The position numbers were made by a program, and so were the translations under genes. Under the pieces are notes generated by a model. That model had not been told where the DNA came from, ran no database searches, and was given only the letters and a program-made list of their open reading frames with translations. A DNA stretch of 8,634 bases from Deferribacteres bacterium (GTDB lineage Bacteria > Nitrospirota > Thermodesulfovibrionia > UBA6902): the NCBI GenBank assembly GCA_030598625.1, contig JAUVPO010000070.1, forward strand, positions 1 to 8,634, in the 5' to 3' direction. This document shows positions 1 to 6,471 of the stretch, in pieces; the stretch's first letter is position 1, and each line of letters opens with the position of its first letter.

Positions 1-1
1 C

Positions 2-1540
2 GTTGACCTTGCTCCTGATAATCAAAATGACGGATTTTCAGATCTGGACCGCATAAGACTTGCACTCGGTCCTGAATACAAGGGACTGAAGTCTTCGCTC
101 CACTGTCTTCAGATGCTGCCTGATTTGTTAAAGACAACAGGCAGCTATGGGGCAGCAGTGCTTCATAACAACCGCCTGCTGGGATGGCAAAGGTACGAGG
201 AAGCAGCACGCTGTTACGGGCTGGTCTTTGACCTCGGGACGAGCACGCTTGTGGGCAAACTCATCAGCCTGCTTGACGGCCGGCAGATTGCCGCTATTTC
301 CCGTCTGAACAGGCAAATCAAATATGGCACTGACGTGATCAGCCGTATTCAACATGTAAAAGAAGATCCGGAAGGGCTCAACCGGATGCACGAGTTCCTC
401 ATGAAGGACCTGAATTTAATTGTCAAACGCCTCCTGGAGGTGGGCGGGCTTAAGCCGGAGGATGTCTTTGTTGCCGTTGCCGCCGGAAACACCACGATGC
501 AGCATTTTTTACTCTCACTTGATCCCTCCGGTATTGCCGAGGCGCCGTTTTCCCCTGTACTGACCAATGGAATAATTGTCAGCGCAAACGATGCCGGTCT
601 CAGGTTGAATCAGGAGGCCGTGCTTTATGTTATGCCTGTAAAATCCGGTTATATTGGAGGTGACCTGATTAGTGTGATCCTTGCATCAGAGGCCGCGGAA
701 CAGGAAGATAAAATAATACTCGGACTCGATCTCGGCACCAATGGTGAGATATTCCTCGGTAACCGCAAAAGACTGATGACCTGCTCGGCAGCTGCCGGGC
801 CGGCGCTTGAGGGAGCTAAAATCACCCATGGGACGATCGCCAAGGCAGGCGCAATAGAGGGCGTGAGATTTATAAATGAAAGACTTTATTATAAGGAGAT
901 AGGCAATATAAAGCCCCTTGGTATCTGCGGCAGCGGACTGGTTGACCTGATTGCCGTACTCTTAAACTGCGGTATTATTGACAGTGAAGGCCTTATCCGG
1001 CCGCCGGAAAAAGGACCTGCATACGGCCTGAGATCAAGGGTGTTTGAAAAGGGGGGAGTTTACAATTTTCTCGTTGCCTCTGAAGATGAAAGCCGGCATA
1101 AAAAGCCTATATATCTGACCCAGAAAGATGTCCGCGAACTCCAGCTCGCAAAGTCGGCAATTGCAGCCGGAATACAGACACTCATGGACGAAATGGGCAT
1201 CGGGATCAAGGACATAGGCCTGATATATCTTGCAGGTGCCCTTGGAAATTATATTAACCCTTACAGTGCAATGCGCATCGGCCTCTTACCGATGGTAGAC
1301 CCCGGGATTATCAAGTCACTCGGCAATGCCGCCAGCTCAGGCGCGTCAATGGTGCTTTTATCAAAAGCTTACTGGCCGTGGGCCAATGAGCTTGTACATT
1401 TCATCGAGCATATTGAACTCTCCTGCCGAAAAGATTTTACCGAACATTTTATTTCAAATATGGACTTTCCCGAAGAGAGTACATGGGAAAGGCGTACAGG
1501 AGAAGCTGAAAGTCATACTTCCGGGCTTAAAATGCCATGA
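2..1540 (+). CDS. Corrinoid-protein reductive activator, DUF4445/ASKHA family (5' truncated)
   Basis: The frame is open from base 2 with no stop, so the gene starts upstream; 512 residues are visible. This family (RACo- and RamA-like) uses ATP to drive reduction of inactive Co(II) corrinoid proteins to Co(I), so that methyl transfer can resume in the cytoplasm. The visible part has a linker region (about bases 2-220) followed by an actin-like ATPase domain. Phosphate-binding motifs are DLGTST (230-247) and GLDLGTNGEI (from about 725). They are followed by AAAGPALEGA (from 791), GICGSGLVD (from 920) and LAGALGNY (from 1229). The C-terminal IELS..KDFTEHF..NMDFP block (from about 1412) is typical of the family. 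No C-terminal cysteine clusters of the RamA type are present, so a RACo-like N-terminal 2Fe-2S domain is expected upstream. An internal ATG at 113 is not the real start, because homologous linker sequence precedes it. The partner corrinoid protein cannot be told from this window. Confidence 0.88.
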   Translation, partial: VDLAPDNQNDGFSDLDRIRLALGPEYKGLKSSLHCLQMLPDLLKTTGSYGAAVLHNNRLLGWQRYEEAARCYGLVFDLGTSTLVGKLISLLDGRQIAAISRLNRQIKYGTDVISRIQHVKEDPEGLNRMHEFLMKDLNLIVKRLLEVGGLKPEDVFVAVAAGNTTMQHFLLSLDPSGIAEAPFSPVLTNGIIVSANDAGLRLNQEAVLYVMPVKSGYIGGDLISVILASEAAEQEDKIILGLDLGTNGEIFLGNRKRLMTCSAAAGPALEGAKITHGTIAKAGAIEGVRFINERLYYKEIGNIKPLGICGSGLVDLIAVLLNCGIIDSEGLIRPPEKGPAYGLRSRVFEKGGVYNFLVASEDESRHKKPIYLTQKDVRELQLAKSAIAAGIQTLMDEMGIGIKDIGLIYLAGALGNYINPYSAMRIGLLPMVDPGIIKSLGNAASSGASMVLLSKAYWPWANELVHFIEHIELSCRKDFTEHFISNMDFPEESTWERRTGEAESHTSGLKMP

Positions 1541-1603
1541 TTGCTGAACTCGAAAATACGAAAGCTTGATAGTTCAAAAGCGTGGAAGAGATGATGCGGG
1601 CGA

Positions 1604-1762
1604 TTAATTCAGGCAGTATTCCGGAATGAATATGCAGTCTGAGTGATAACTTAACCCCCTGAATCTCAGGGCTTCGTGAACGCTGCATGGATTAAGGGGA
1701 AAAGCGCGCATATATATTGAGCCGTTGTCCAGATTTTCCTGTATGATTATGCTGTATTTCAT
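1604..1762 (-). CDS. Small hypothetical protein, 52 aa, minus strand
   Basis: Read on the minus strand from ATG (complement of 1760-1762) to TAA (complement of 1604-1606), this frame encodes 52 residues starting MKYSIIIQENLDNGSIYMRA and ending IFIPEYCLN. A purine-rich AGAGAGGA lies five or six bases before the ATG (complement of about 1768-1775), a good ribosome binding site at the right distance. I recognise no family. The opening MKYSIII..., followed by an acidic/polar turn and a beta-like stretch, faintly recalls HicB-type antitoxin folds, but the usual HicB proline-glycine-cysteine signature is not convincing and no HicA-like partner is visible. It has three cysteines and no membrane segment. 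It would be transcribed towards the corrinoid activator and divergently from xseA. It could be a real small gene, a remnant of a longer gene, or chance; the ribosome binding site is the main argument for it. Confidence 0.45.
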   Translation of the reverse strand: MKYSIIIQENLDNGSIYMRAFPLNPCSVHEALRFRGLSYHSDCIFIPEYCLN

Positions 1763-1838
1763 ATTGTCCTCTCTTATTTATCGTCTGTCACGAAGATTTC
1801 TTTAGCGATAAGCAGGATATTTTTTGTTCTCCTTAATG

Positions 1839-1859
1839 CCTTGCGGCTTAGCTGCGGGG
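1839..1859 (+). repeat. Hairpin resembling a dispersed palindromic (REP-like) unit
   Basis: The arms CCTTGCGGC and GCTGCGGGG enclose a TTA loop. As plus-strand RNA they pair over all nine positions if three G-U pairs are allowed; on the minus strand those become C-A mismatches. No T-run follows, so it is not an intrinsic terminator. It is followed by GTAGTTCATTA. Short GC palindromes of this style, in which an ancestral perfect arm decays into wobble pairs, are typical of dispersed intergenic repeats, but only one copy is visible here. Confidence 0.4.
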
Positions 1860-1861
1860 TA

Positions 1862-1895
1862 GTTCATTACGTCCGGATTTGGTAACATAATGAAC
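1862..1895. promoter_or_regulatory. Candidate xseA promoter overlapped by an inverted repeat
   Basis: CATAAT at 1886-1891 matches a sigma-70 -10 box at five of six positions. TTCATT at 1863-1868 is a poor -35 candidate, 17 bases upstream. The perfect 8-bp inverted repeat GTTCATTA (1862-1869) / TAATGAAC (1888-1895) covers both elements, with an 18-base spacer. This could be an operator for a dimeric regulator, or chance in AT-rich DNA. The promoter call is weak because of the -35 element. Confidence 0.25.
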
Positions 1896-1920
1896 AAAAT
1901 AATATTGAAAGGTCTGGTTT

Positions 1921-3150
1921 ATGTCCGAAGTTTTATCTTTATACGAATTAAATCTGCTTATCAGAAATATTATTGAGGAATCTTTTCCGCACACTTTCCT
2001 TGTTACAGCGGAGATAGCGTCCTGTGATGTGAAGAACCATTGTTATCTGACATTGGTGGATAAGGAGGGAGACTCCATAAGGGCTGAAGTCAGGGCCGTT
2101 ATCTGGGCCCAGAGATACAAGGTCGTAGCCCCTGTTTTTGAACGGGCGACCGGCTCCAGGCTGACTAAAGGAATTAAAATACTTTTTCAGGCCACGGTGA
2201 ATTTTCACGAAAGATACGGACTTAAGCTTAACATTATAAATATCGATCCCTCTTATACCATCGGGGAAATGGCTGTCAGGCGAAAAGAGATTCTGCAAAA
2301 GCTTACGGAAGAGGGTTTGATCAGCAGGAATAAAGAGCTGGAATTTCCCCTCGTTCCACAGAGAATAGGGATTATCTCATCGTCGACCGCCGCGGGATAC
2401 GGGGATTTGATGAGTCATTTAATCAATAATCCTTATGGCTATAAATTTAATTGCAGGCTTTATGAAGCGGTGATGCAGGGAGACAGGGCCGGGGCTTCTG
2501 TTGTCGGCGCACTTGATCAATGTATGAATGAGGCGTCTTATCTGGATATTGTCGTTATAGTTAGAGGCGGAGGAGGACAGATGGACCTGCATTGCTTCGA
2601 CAGTTATGAAATTGGTAAGGCCATCGCCCTTTTACCTCTTCCGGTGGTATCGGGTATCGGGCATCACAGGGATGTCACAGTGGTTGATGAAGTGTCGAAT
2701 ATGAGGGAAAAGACACCGACCGCCGTTGCCGATATGATTATTATGAGAGCGAAGGATTTTGAAGACAGGATAGACTCAGCCGCTTATAATCTGATTTATG
2801 CATCCCGAAAAATGGTCTCAGACAAAAGAGAAGCGCTTTCCTCATTATCGAAGGACCTTGAAGTCGCTGCCGGAAATAAACTTCTTGATAACTTTCACAG
2901 ACTGGATTTGTTTGTCAAAGGACTGAGATATTCTTTGAAACTTATCAATAATGAAAAGCAGGCGCTTAAGGCGAGAGAAAGCAATATAAATCATTTAACC
3001 CCCCAAAACGTGCTTAAAAGAGGTTATAGCATTACGCTTACCGATGGAAAAACCATTAAGTCCGCATGTGATGTAAAGGCCGGAGACAGTTTGAAAACGA
3101 TTCTTTATAAAGGGGAGTTAACAAGTATAATAAAGAGCAAAAAGAAGTAG
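1921..3150 (+). CDS. xseA: Exodeoxyribonuclease VII large subunit
   Basis: XseA is the catalytic subunit of exonuclease VII, which with several XseB subunits degrades single-stranded DNA from both ends into oligonucleotides and acts in mismatch repair and DNA-damage processing. The 409-aa protein (E. coli about 456) has an N-terminal OB-fold for DNA binding (about 1-105), the catalytic domain (about 115-280), a long helical coiled-coil stretch (about 280-355) for XseB binding, and the C-terminal VLKRGYSITLTDG segment. Residues matching those known to matter in E. coli are present: D162 (in GYGDL), R215 (in VRGGGG), H248 and D251 (in GIGHHRD). The wording ISSSTAAGYGD, YEAVMQGD, CFDSYE, PLPVVSGIGH and KTPTAVAD follows the Bacteroidetes-type enzyme rather than the proteobacterial one. 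The ATG at 1921 has GAAAGG at 1907-1912, eight bases upstream. xseB follows 46 bases after the stop. Confidence 0.95.
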   Translation: MSEVLSLYELNLLIRNIIEESFPHTFLVTAEIASCDVKNHCYLTLVDKEGDSIRAEVRAVIWAQRYKVVAPVFERATGSRLTKGIKILFQATVNFHERYGLKLNIINIDPSYTIGEMAVRRKEILQKLTEEGLISRNKELEFPLVPQRIGIISSSTAAGYGDLMSHLINNPYGYKFNCRLYEAVMQGDRAGASVVGALDQCMNEASYLDIVVIVRGGGGQMDLHCFDSYEIGKAIALLPLPVVSGIGHHRDVTVVDEVSNMREKTPTAVADMIIMRAKDFEDRIDSAAYNLIYASRKMVSDKREALSSLSKDLEVAAGNKLLDNFHRLDLFVKGLRYSLKLINNEKQALKARESNINHLTPQNVLKRGYSITLTDGKTIKSACDVKAGDSLKTILYKGELTSIIKSKKK

Positions 3151-3170
3151 GGGCGGGGTCATCCCGCCCC
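3150..3170 (+). repeat. Perfect GC-rich hairpin overlapping the xseA stop codon
   Basis: GGGGCGGG (3150-3157) and CCCGCCCC (3163-3170) form a perfect 8-bp stem with loop GTCAT. The stem extends by one A-T pair (3149/3171). The left arm begins with the last base of the xseA TAG stop codon. The next bases are TGCGTTAAAC, with no T-run, so this is not a standard terminator. It sits between the two exonuclease VII subunit genes and could slow ribosome read-through, protect the upstream mRNA, or be a copy of a dispersed palindrome. Confidence 0.6.
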
Positions 3171-3196
3171 TGCGTTAAACGGAACAGGGGGAAGGT

Positions 3197-3412
3197 ATGA
3201 AAGATACGCCGGGTTATAAAGATGCAATTGAAGAAATAGAGTCGATTGTCGAAGAAATTGAAAACGAGACCGTTGACGTGGATGTGCTGACGGAAAAGGT
3301 AAAAAGGGCGGCTTTCCTGATTAAATTCTGCAAGAATAAATTGAAAAAGACGGATGATGAGATTAAAAAAGTTTTAAAGGAGTTTGAAAAAGGGGAAAAG
3401 GGTGATGGTTGA
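3197..3412 (+). CDS. xseB: Exodeoxyribonuclease VII small subunit
   Basis: XseB is the small helical subunit that binds the XseA coiled coil and is needed for exonuclease VII activity and solubility. The protein is 71 residues, within the usual 60-80 range, highly charged and entirely helix-like. Family features are YKDAIEEIESIVEEIENE near the N-terminus and the second-helix segment LIKFCKNKL with its conserved F-C pair (around residues 42-50). The middle segment DVDVLTEKVKRA is like the Bacteroidetes-type XseB, agreeing with the style of the adjacent XseA. A strong purine-rich ribosome binding site (AGGGGGAAGG, 3186-3195) precedes the ATG. The gene follows xseA in the same direction, with the GC hairpin between them. 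Confidence 0.92.
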   Translation: MKDTPGYKDAIEEIESIVEEIENETVDVDVLTEKVKRAAFLIKFCKNKLKKTDDEIKKVLKEFEKGEKGDG

Positions 3413-3438
3413 TTAAAAAAATGCTGAAAAGTTATAGT
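3409..3438 (+). promoter_or_regulatory. Candidate promoter for yajC-secD-secF
   Basis: TTGATT (3409-3414) and TATAGT (3433-3438) resemble sigma-70 -35 and -10 boxes, four and five matches of six, with an 18-base spacer. They overlap the xseB stop codon. Transcription would start near 3445, leaving room for the ribosome binding site at 3471. The region is AT-rich, so chance matches are likely. Confidence 0.25.
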
Positions 3439-3470
3439 ATCAAGGTTTTAATTATTAATTCATTATACTT

Positions 3471-3475
3471 GGAGG
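3471..3475 (+). promoter_or_regulatory. Ribosome binding site fixing the yajC start
   Basis: GGAGG lies seven bases before the ATG at 3483, which is ideal. An in-frame TTG at 3477 lies only one base after this site, too close to be used, so 3483 is the start. Confidence 0.8.
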
Positions 3476-3482
3476 ATTGATT

Positions 3483-3905
3483 ATGTTTATCCCATCAGGC
3501 GGAAGAAAAAAATATATCGGCAGCTTTCTGAAAATGTTTTTAAGTATATTCTGTATTATGGCGGGGGTAACGGACGCAGCTTACGCTATGACGGGCGGGC
3601 CGGGCGGAAACGGCGACGGGGCGTCCCAGGGTCCCGGAGCTATATTTCAATCATTCCTTCCACTGATATTGATTTTTGTGATCTTCTATTTCCTTCTTAT
3701 CAGGCCGCAGTCCAAAAAGGCGAAAGATCATAAACAGATGCTGGAGAACCTAAAAAAGGGCGATAAAATAATGACTAACGGCGGCATACACGGAATGATA
3801 GAAGATATTGACGCTGATACAGCGATCCTGCAAGTCGGCGTTAAGGCTGATGTAAAGCTAAAAGTAAGCCGCGGCTATATTGCCGGTATAAGGACAAAGG
3901 AGTAA
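3483..3905 (+). CDS. yajC: Sec translocon accessory protein YajC
   Basis: YajC is a small inner-membrane protein that associates with SecD and SecF and the SecYEG channel. The protein has 140 residues (E. coli 110). The core is typical: a glycine-rich segment (about 38-52), one transmembrane helix (about 56-73), the FLLIRPQ.K hallmark, and the cytoplasmic domain with LKKGDKIMTNGGIHG (about 90-104). Unusually, about 36 residues precede the glycine-rich part. They include basic residues RKK, a hydrophobic run (about 15-29) and ...DAAYA before M36, which looks like a signal peptide with an A-x-A cleavage site or an extra membrane segment. The ATG at 3483 is chosen for its ideal ribosome binding site; the alternative ATG at 3588 has none that is obvious. 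secD follows 7 bases after the stop. Confidence 0.93.
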   Translation: MFIPSGGRKKYIGSFLKMFLSIFCIMAGVTDAAYAMTGGPGGNGDGASQGPGAIFQSFLPLILIFVIFYFLLIRPQSKKAKDHKQMLENLKKGDKIMTNGGIHGMIEDIDADTAILQVGVKADVKLKVSRGYIAGIRTKE

Positions 3906-3912
3906 GGCAGTA

Positions 3913-5526
3913 GTGAGAAAGAATTTTTCCTGGCGTATTTCATTAATCGCCGCAGCAACAGTGCTGTCGATAATATTTTACCTGCCTTCAACAGGCCTCA
4001 AAGAATCACTGCCCGAATGGCTGCAGAAATACGGCATAGTCCTCGGTCTTGATCTGCAGGGCGGGGTCCATCTGGTCTATGAAGTGGACGGCGATAAGGC
4101 CGTGGATATTACTGTCGAAAGGATTGCATCGAGTCTTACCAATATCTTTAATGAGAAGAAGATAAAGGCAAAGGCGGAAAAAGACAACGGAAATATTATT
4201 GTGACGTCTGACGACAGTACAACAGTTGATGAAGTTTCAAGAGAATTTCCAAACCTGGAATTAAGCTCCCGGTCTGAGGGGAGACTTGTATACAATATTA
4301 ATGACAAGGAGATTGACAGGATAAAGGATTTTGCGGTTGACCAGGCGCTGGAGACCATAAGGAACCGGGTGGACCAGTTTGGCGTTGCCGAACCGACAAT
4401 CCACAGGCAGGCTGAAAATGAGATAGTAATCCAGTTGCCGGGCGTGAAAGACACCGGGCGCGCAATTGATCTCGTCGGGAAAACCGCGATCCTTGAATTT
4501 AAGCTCCTCGATGATGAGTCCCCTGTGGCCGCGCAGCTCCCCGGCATGATTTTGCCTGATAAAGAAGAAGAGGTTCTGAAACAGAACCCGGATAAAATCC
4601 CCGGGGGAGACGAGATGCTTTTCGGCAGGGTGGTCAATAAGGAGACCGGAGTCGAGACAAAGCGGGTTTACCTTATGAAAAATCAGACACTCATGACGGG
4701 TGAGTTTCTTACGGAAGCAAGGGTCAATATAGATCAAAGATATAATGAGCCGTATGTTTCAATAGTGTTCAATTCCACCGGTGCGAAGCTTTTTGAACAG
4801 ATCACCGCCAATAATGTAAAGAAACGCCTCGCGATAATCCTTGACGATAATGTGTATTCGGCCCCTGTGATACAGGAAAGGATCGAGGGCGGCAGCGCCC
4901 AGATAACCGGTTCGTTCAGCATGCAGGAAGCCAAGGACCTTGCCATTGTCCTGAGATCGGGTTCCCTTCCTGCTCCTATGAAAATGCTTCAGAATGTGAC
5001 GGTTGGCCCTTCGCTCGGCCGGGACTCCATTAATGCCGGTATAAAGGCCGGCTTAATCGGCGCGCTGCTTGTTATCGTATTTATGATTGTCTATTACAGA
5101 ATGTCGGGAGTGATTGCCGATTTTGCGCTTGTGCTGAATATAGTCTTTCTTATAGGAGTCTTGTCGGCTTTTAATGCGACCCTCACACTGCCGGGCATTG
5201 CGGGGATAATACTCGCTGTAGGTATGGCTGTTGACAGTAATGTGCTGATGTTTGAAAGGATACGTGAGGAACTCAGGCTTGGAAAAACATCGAGGGCGGC
5301 CATTGACTCAGGCTATGGCAAGGCATTCTGGACTATCTTTGACTCTCACGTCACTACACTAATAACCGCCATTGTTCTTTTTCAGTTCGGTACCGGCCCC
5401 ATAAAGGGATTCGCGGTGACCCTCGGATGGGGTGTATTGATTAATCTCTTTACGGCGCTTATCGGCACAAAGACGGTTTTTGATTTGATTACTTCAAGAT
5501 GGGAGATGAAAAAACTCAGCATATGA
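3913..5526 (+). CDS. secD: Protein translocase subunit SecD
   Basis: SecD is the larger RND-family subunit of the SecDF complex, which uses the proton gradient to pull preproteins out of the Sec channel on the periplasmic side. The 537-aa protein (E. coli 615) has TM1 (about 8-24), then GLDLQGGVHLVYEVD (45-59) opening the large periplasmic P1 domain, with TIRNRVDQFGV.EP (about 148-161) and the head region (about 190-350). The five C-terminal TM helices follow (about 375-523). D441 in AVGMAVDSNVLMFERIREEL corresponds to the proton-path aspartate (E. coli D519). The C-terminus KKLSI matches the E. coli ending. The motif usually written D-A/S-N-(V/I)-TTLI reads DSHVTTLI here (His479), a small deviation. 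The start is GTG, with AAAGGAG at 3896-3902 about ten bases upstream, overlapping the end of yajC. The stop overlaps the secF start. Confidence 0.97.
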   Translation: MRKNFSWRISLIAAATVLSIIFYLPSTGLKESLPEWLQKYGIVLGLDLQGGVHLVYEVDGDKAVDITVERIASSLTNIFNEKKIKAKAEKDNGNIIVTSDDSTTVDEVSREFPNLELSSRSEGRLVYNINDKEIDRIKDFAVDQALETIRNRVDQFGVAEPTIHRQAENEIVIQLPGVKDTGRAIDLVGKTAILEFKLLDDESPVAAQLPGMILPDKEEEVLKQNPDKIPGGDEMLFGRVVNKETGVETKRVYLMKNQTLMTGEFLTEARVNIDQRYNEPYVSIVFNSTGAKLFEQITANNVKKRLAIILDDNVYSAPVIQERIEGGSAQITGSFSMQEAKDLAIVLRSGSLPAPMKMLQNVTVGPSLGRDSINAGIKAGLIGALLVIVFMIVYYRMSGVIADFALVLNIVFLIGVLSAFNATLTLPGIAGIILAVGMAVDSNVLMFERIREELRLGKTSRAAIDSGYGKAFWTIFDSHVTTLITAIVLFQFGTGPIKGFAVTLGWGVLINLFTALIGTKTVFDLITSRWEMKKLSI

Positions 5527-6434
5527 TTGAAATTCTCAAGAATACAAAAATTGATTTTATGGGCAAAAGGAAGATAGCCCTTGTTTTCTCGTCGATATTG
5601 GTTGCTATCGGCCTCTTCGCAGTTGTTCAGATCGCGAGAGGATCTGCCAATCTGGGCATCGATTTCGCGGGCGGCACAGCGGTCCAGATCAAGTTTAACG
5701 AAAGCGTTCCGCTTCAGGATGTAAGGGAGGCATTGAAAAAAGGCGGAATACACGATTTTGATCTTCAGGATCTGCCTTCAGAAAACAAGATCCTTATCAG
5801 AATAAAGAAAGGAGAACAGACCCTTGGCAATCTCTCAAAAGAGATCATATCCATCCTCTCGAAGAAATTTTCAGAGAGTAACATTGTCGTGGATTCAACG
5901 ACAGAGGTAGGCCCTAAGGTCGGTGCAAGGCTGAGGAATGACGCTTTCTGGGCCATTATCGCGGCTATCATGGGAATTCTCATTTATATTACAGTCAGGT
6001 TCCAGTTCAGGTTCAGTGTAGGCGCTACCATAGCTACATTCCATGATGTGCTTGCCGTTCTCAGTGTGTTTTATTTAATGGGAAAAGAGATAAATTTGAT
6101 ACTTGTAAGCGCGCTTATGATGATCGCCGGATATTCATTGACCGATACGGTAGTTGTTTTCGACAGGATAAGGGAGAACCTGAGGACCAAATTCAAGAAG
6201 GACACAATTGATATTGTGAACGACAGCATTAATGAAGTGATTTCACGGACCATTATTACTTCTTTAACTACTTTTTTTGCGACATTTGCCCTCTATATTT
6301 TAGGCGGCGAAGTCATTCACGAATTTGCCTTTGCAATTATGTGCGGAATAGCCATCGGCACGTATTCATCCATGTTTGTCGCGAGCCCCATCGTGCTGCT
6401 GTTTGGCAAGCGTAAGGCGCTTGTGAAGAAATAA
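5523..6434 (+). CDS. secF: Protein translocase subunit SecF
   Basis: SecF is the smaller RND-family partner of SecD. The 303-aa protein (E. coli 323) shows the N-terminal KNTKIDFMGKRK motif, TM1 (about 18-36), NLGIDFAGGTAVQI (43-56) opening the periplasmic domain, TTEVGPKVGARL before TM2, and five C-terminal TM helices. D208 in GYSLTDTVVVFDRIRENL corresponds to the second proton-path aspartate (E. coli D213). The ATG at 5523 overlaps the secD stop as ATGA, a classic translational-coupling arrangement, and gives the N-terminus usual for the family (M-[IF]-E-I-x-K-N-T). An in-frame ATG at 5499 would add eight residues inside secD without a better ribosome binding site; GGGAG at 5501-5505 is far from 5523, so coupling is the likely way in. 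recJ follows after 37 bases. Confidence 0.96.
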   Translation: MIEILKNTKIDFMGKRKIALVFSSILVAIGLFAVVQIARGSANLGIDFAGGTAVQIKFNESVPLQDVREALKKGGIHDFDLQDLPSENKILIRIKKGEQTLGNLSKEIISILSKKFSESNIVVDSTTEVGPKVGARLRNDAFWAIIAAIMGILIYITVRFQFRFSVGATIATFHDVLAVLSVFYLMGKEINLILVSALMMIAGYSLTDTVVVFDRIRENLRTKFKKDTIDIVNDSINEVISRTIITSLTTFFATFALYILGGEVIHEFAFAIMCGIAIGTYSSMFVASPIVLLFGKRKALVKK

Positions 6435-6471
6435 AACTTAAAATTCAAAGTCAAAAGCATTCCTCATTCCT

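Larger units (their letters stand above)
1541..1920. other. Intergenic region between corrinoid activator and xseA
   Basis: This 380-base gap has no plus-strand gene. From left to right it holds an unremarkable stretch (1541-1603) without a clear terminator, a likely small minus-strand gene (1604-1762), and an AT-rich stretch that would be the shared upstream region of that gene and xseA. A wobble-paired hairpin lies at 1839-1859, and an 8-bp inverted repeat at 1862-1895 overlaps the likely xseA promoter. I see no tRNA or other RNA gene here. Confidence 0.6.

Noticed and set aside
1326..1547. 73-codon plus-strand frame overlapping the end of the corrinoid activator
   Set aside because: It is a different frame of a confidently coding region, with no ribosome binding site or recognisable product.
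1657..1671. CCCTGA-ATC-TCAGGG inverted repeat
   Set aside because: A 6-bp stem inside the small minus-strand ORF with no T-run; chance cannot be excluded and no role is suggested.
1604..1762. HicB-type antitoxin
   Set aside because: Only the MKYSIII opening is reminiscent; the typical HicB core and an adjacent HicA-like toxin are missing.
1802..1867. 21-codon minus-strand ORF starting MNYPAAKPQG
   Set aside because: It is too short, lacks a good ribosome binding site, and runs through the hairpin at 1839-1859, so it is more likely a by-product of that palindrome.
3464..3469. TATACT as a -10 box for yajC
   Set aside because: Transcription from it would start after or within the GGAGG ribosome binding site at 3471-3475, and no -35 element fits.
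4077..4737. Long minus-strand open frames (186 and 158 codons) inside secD
   Set aside because: They lie antisense to a clearly homologous SecD frame, resemble no known protein, and are explained by codon composition of the sense strand.
5499..5522. Upstream ATG at 5499 as the secF start
   Set aside because: It would add eight residues not typical of SecF and has no better ribosome binding site; the ATGA overlap at 5523 gives the standard N-terminus.
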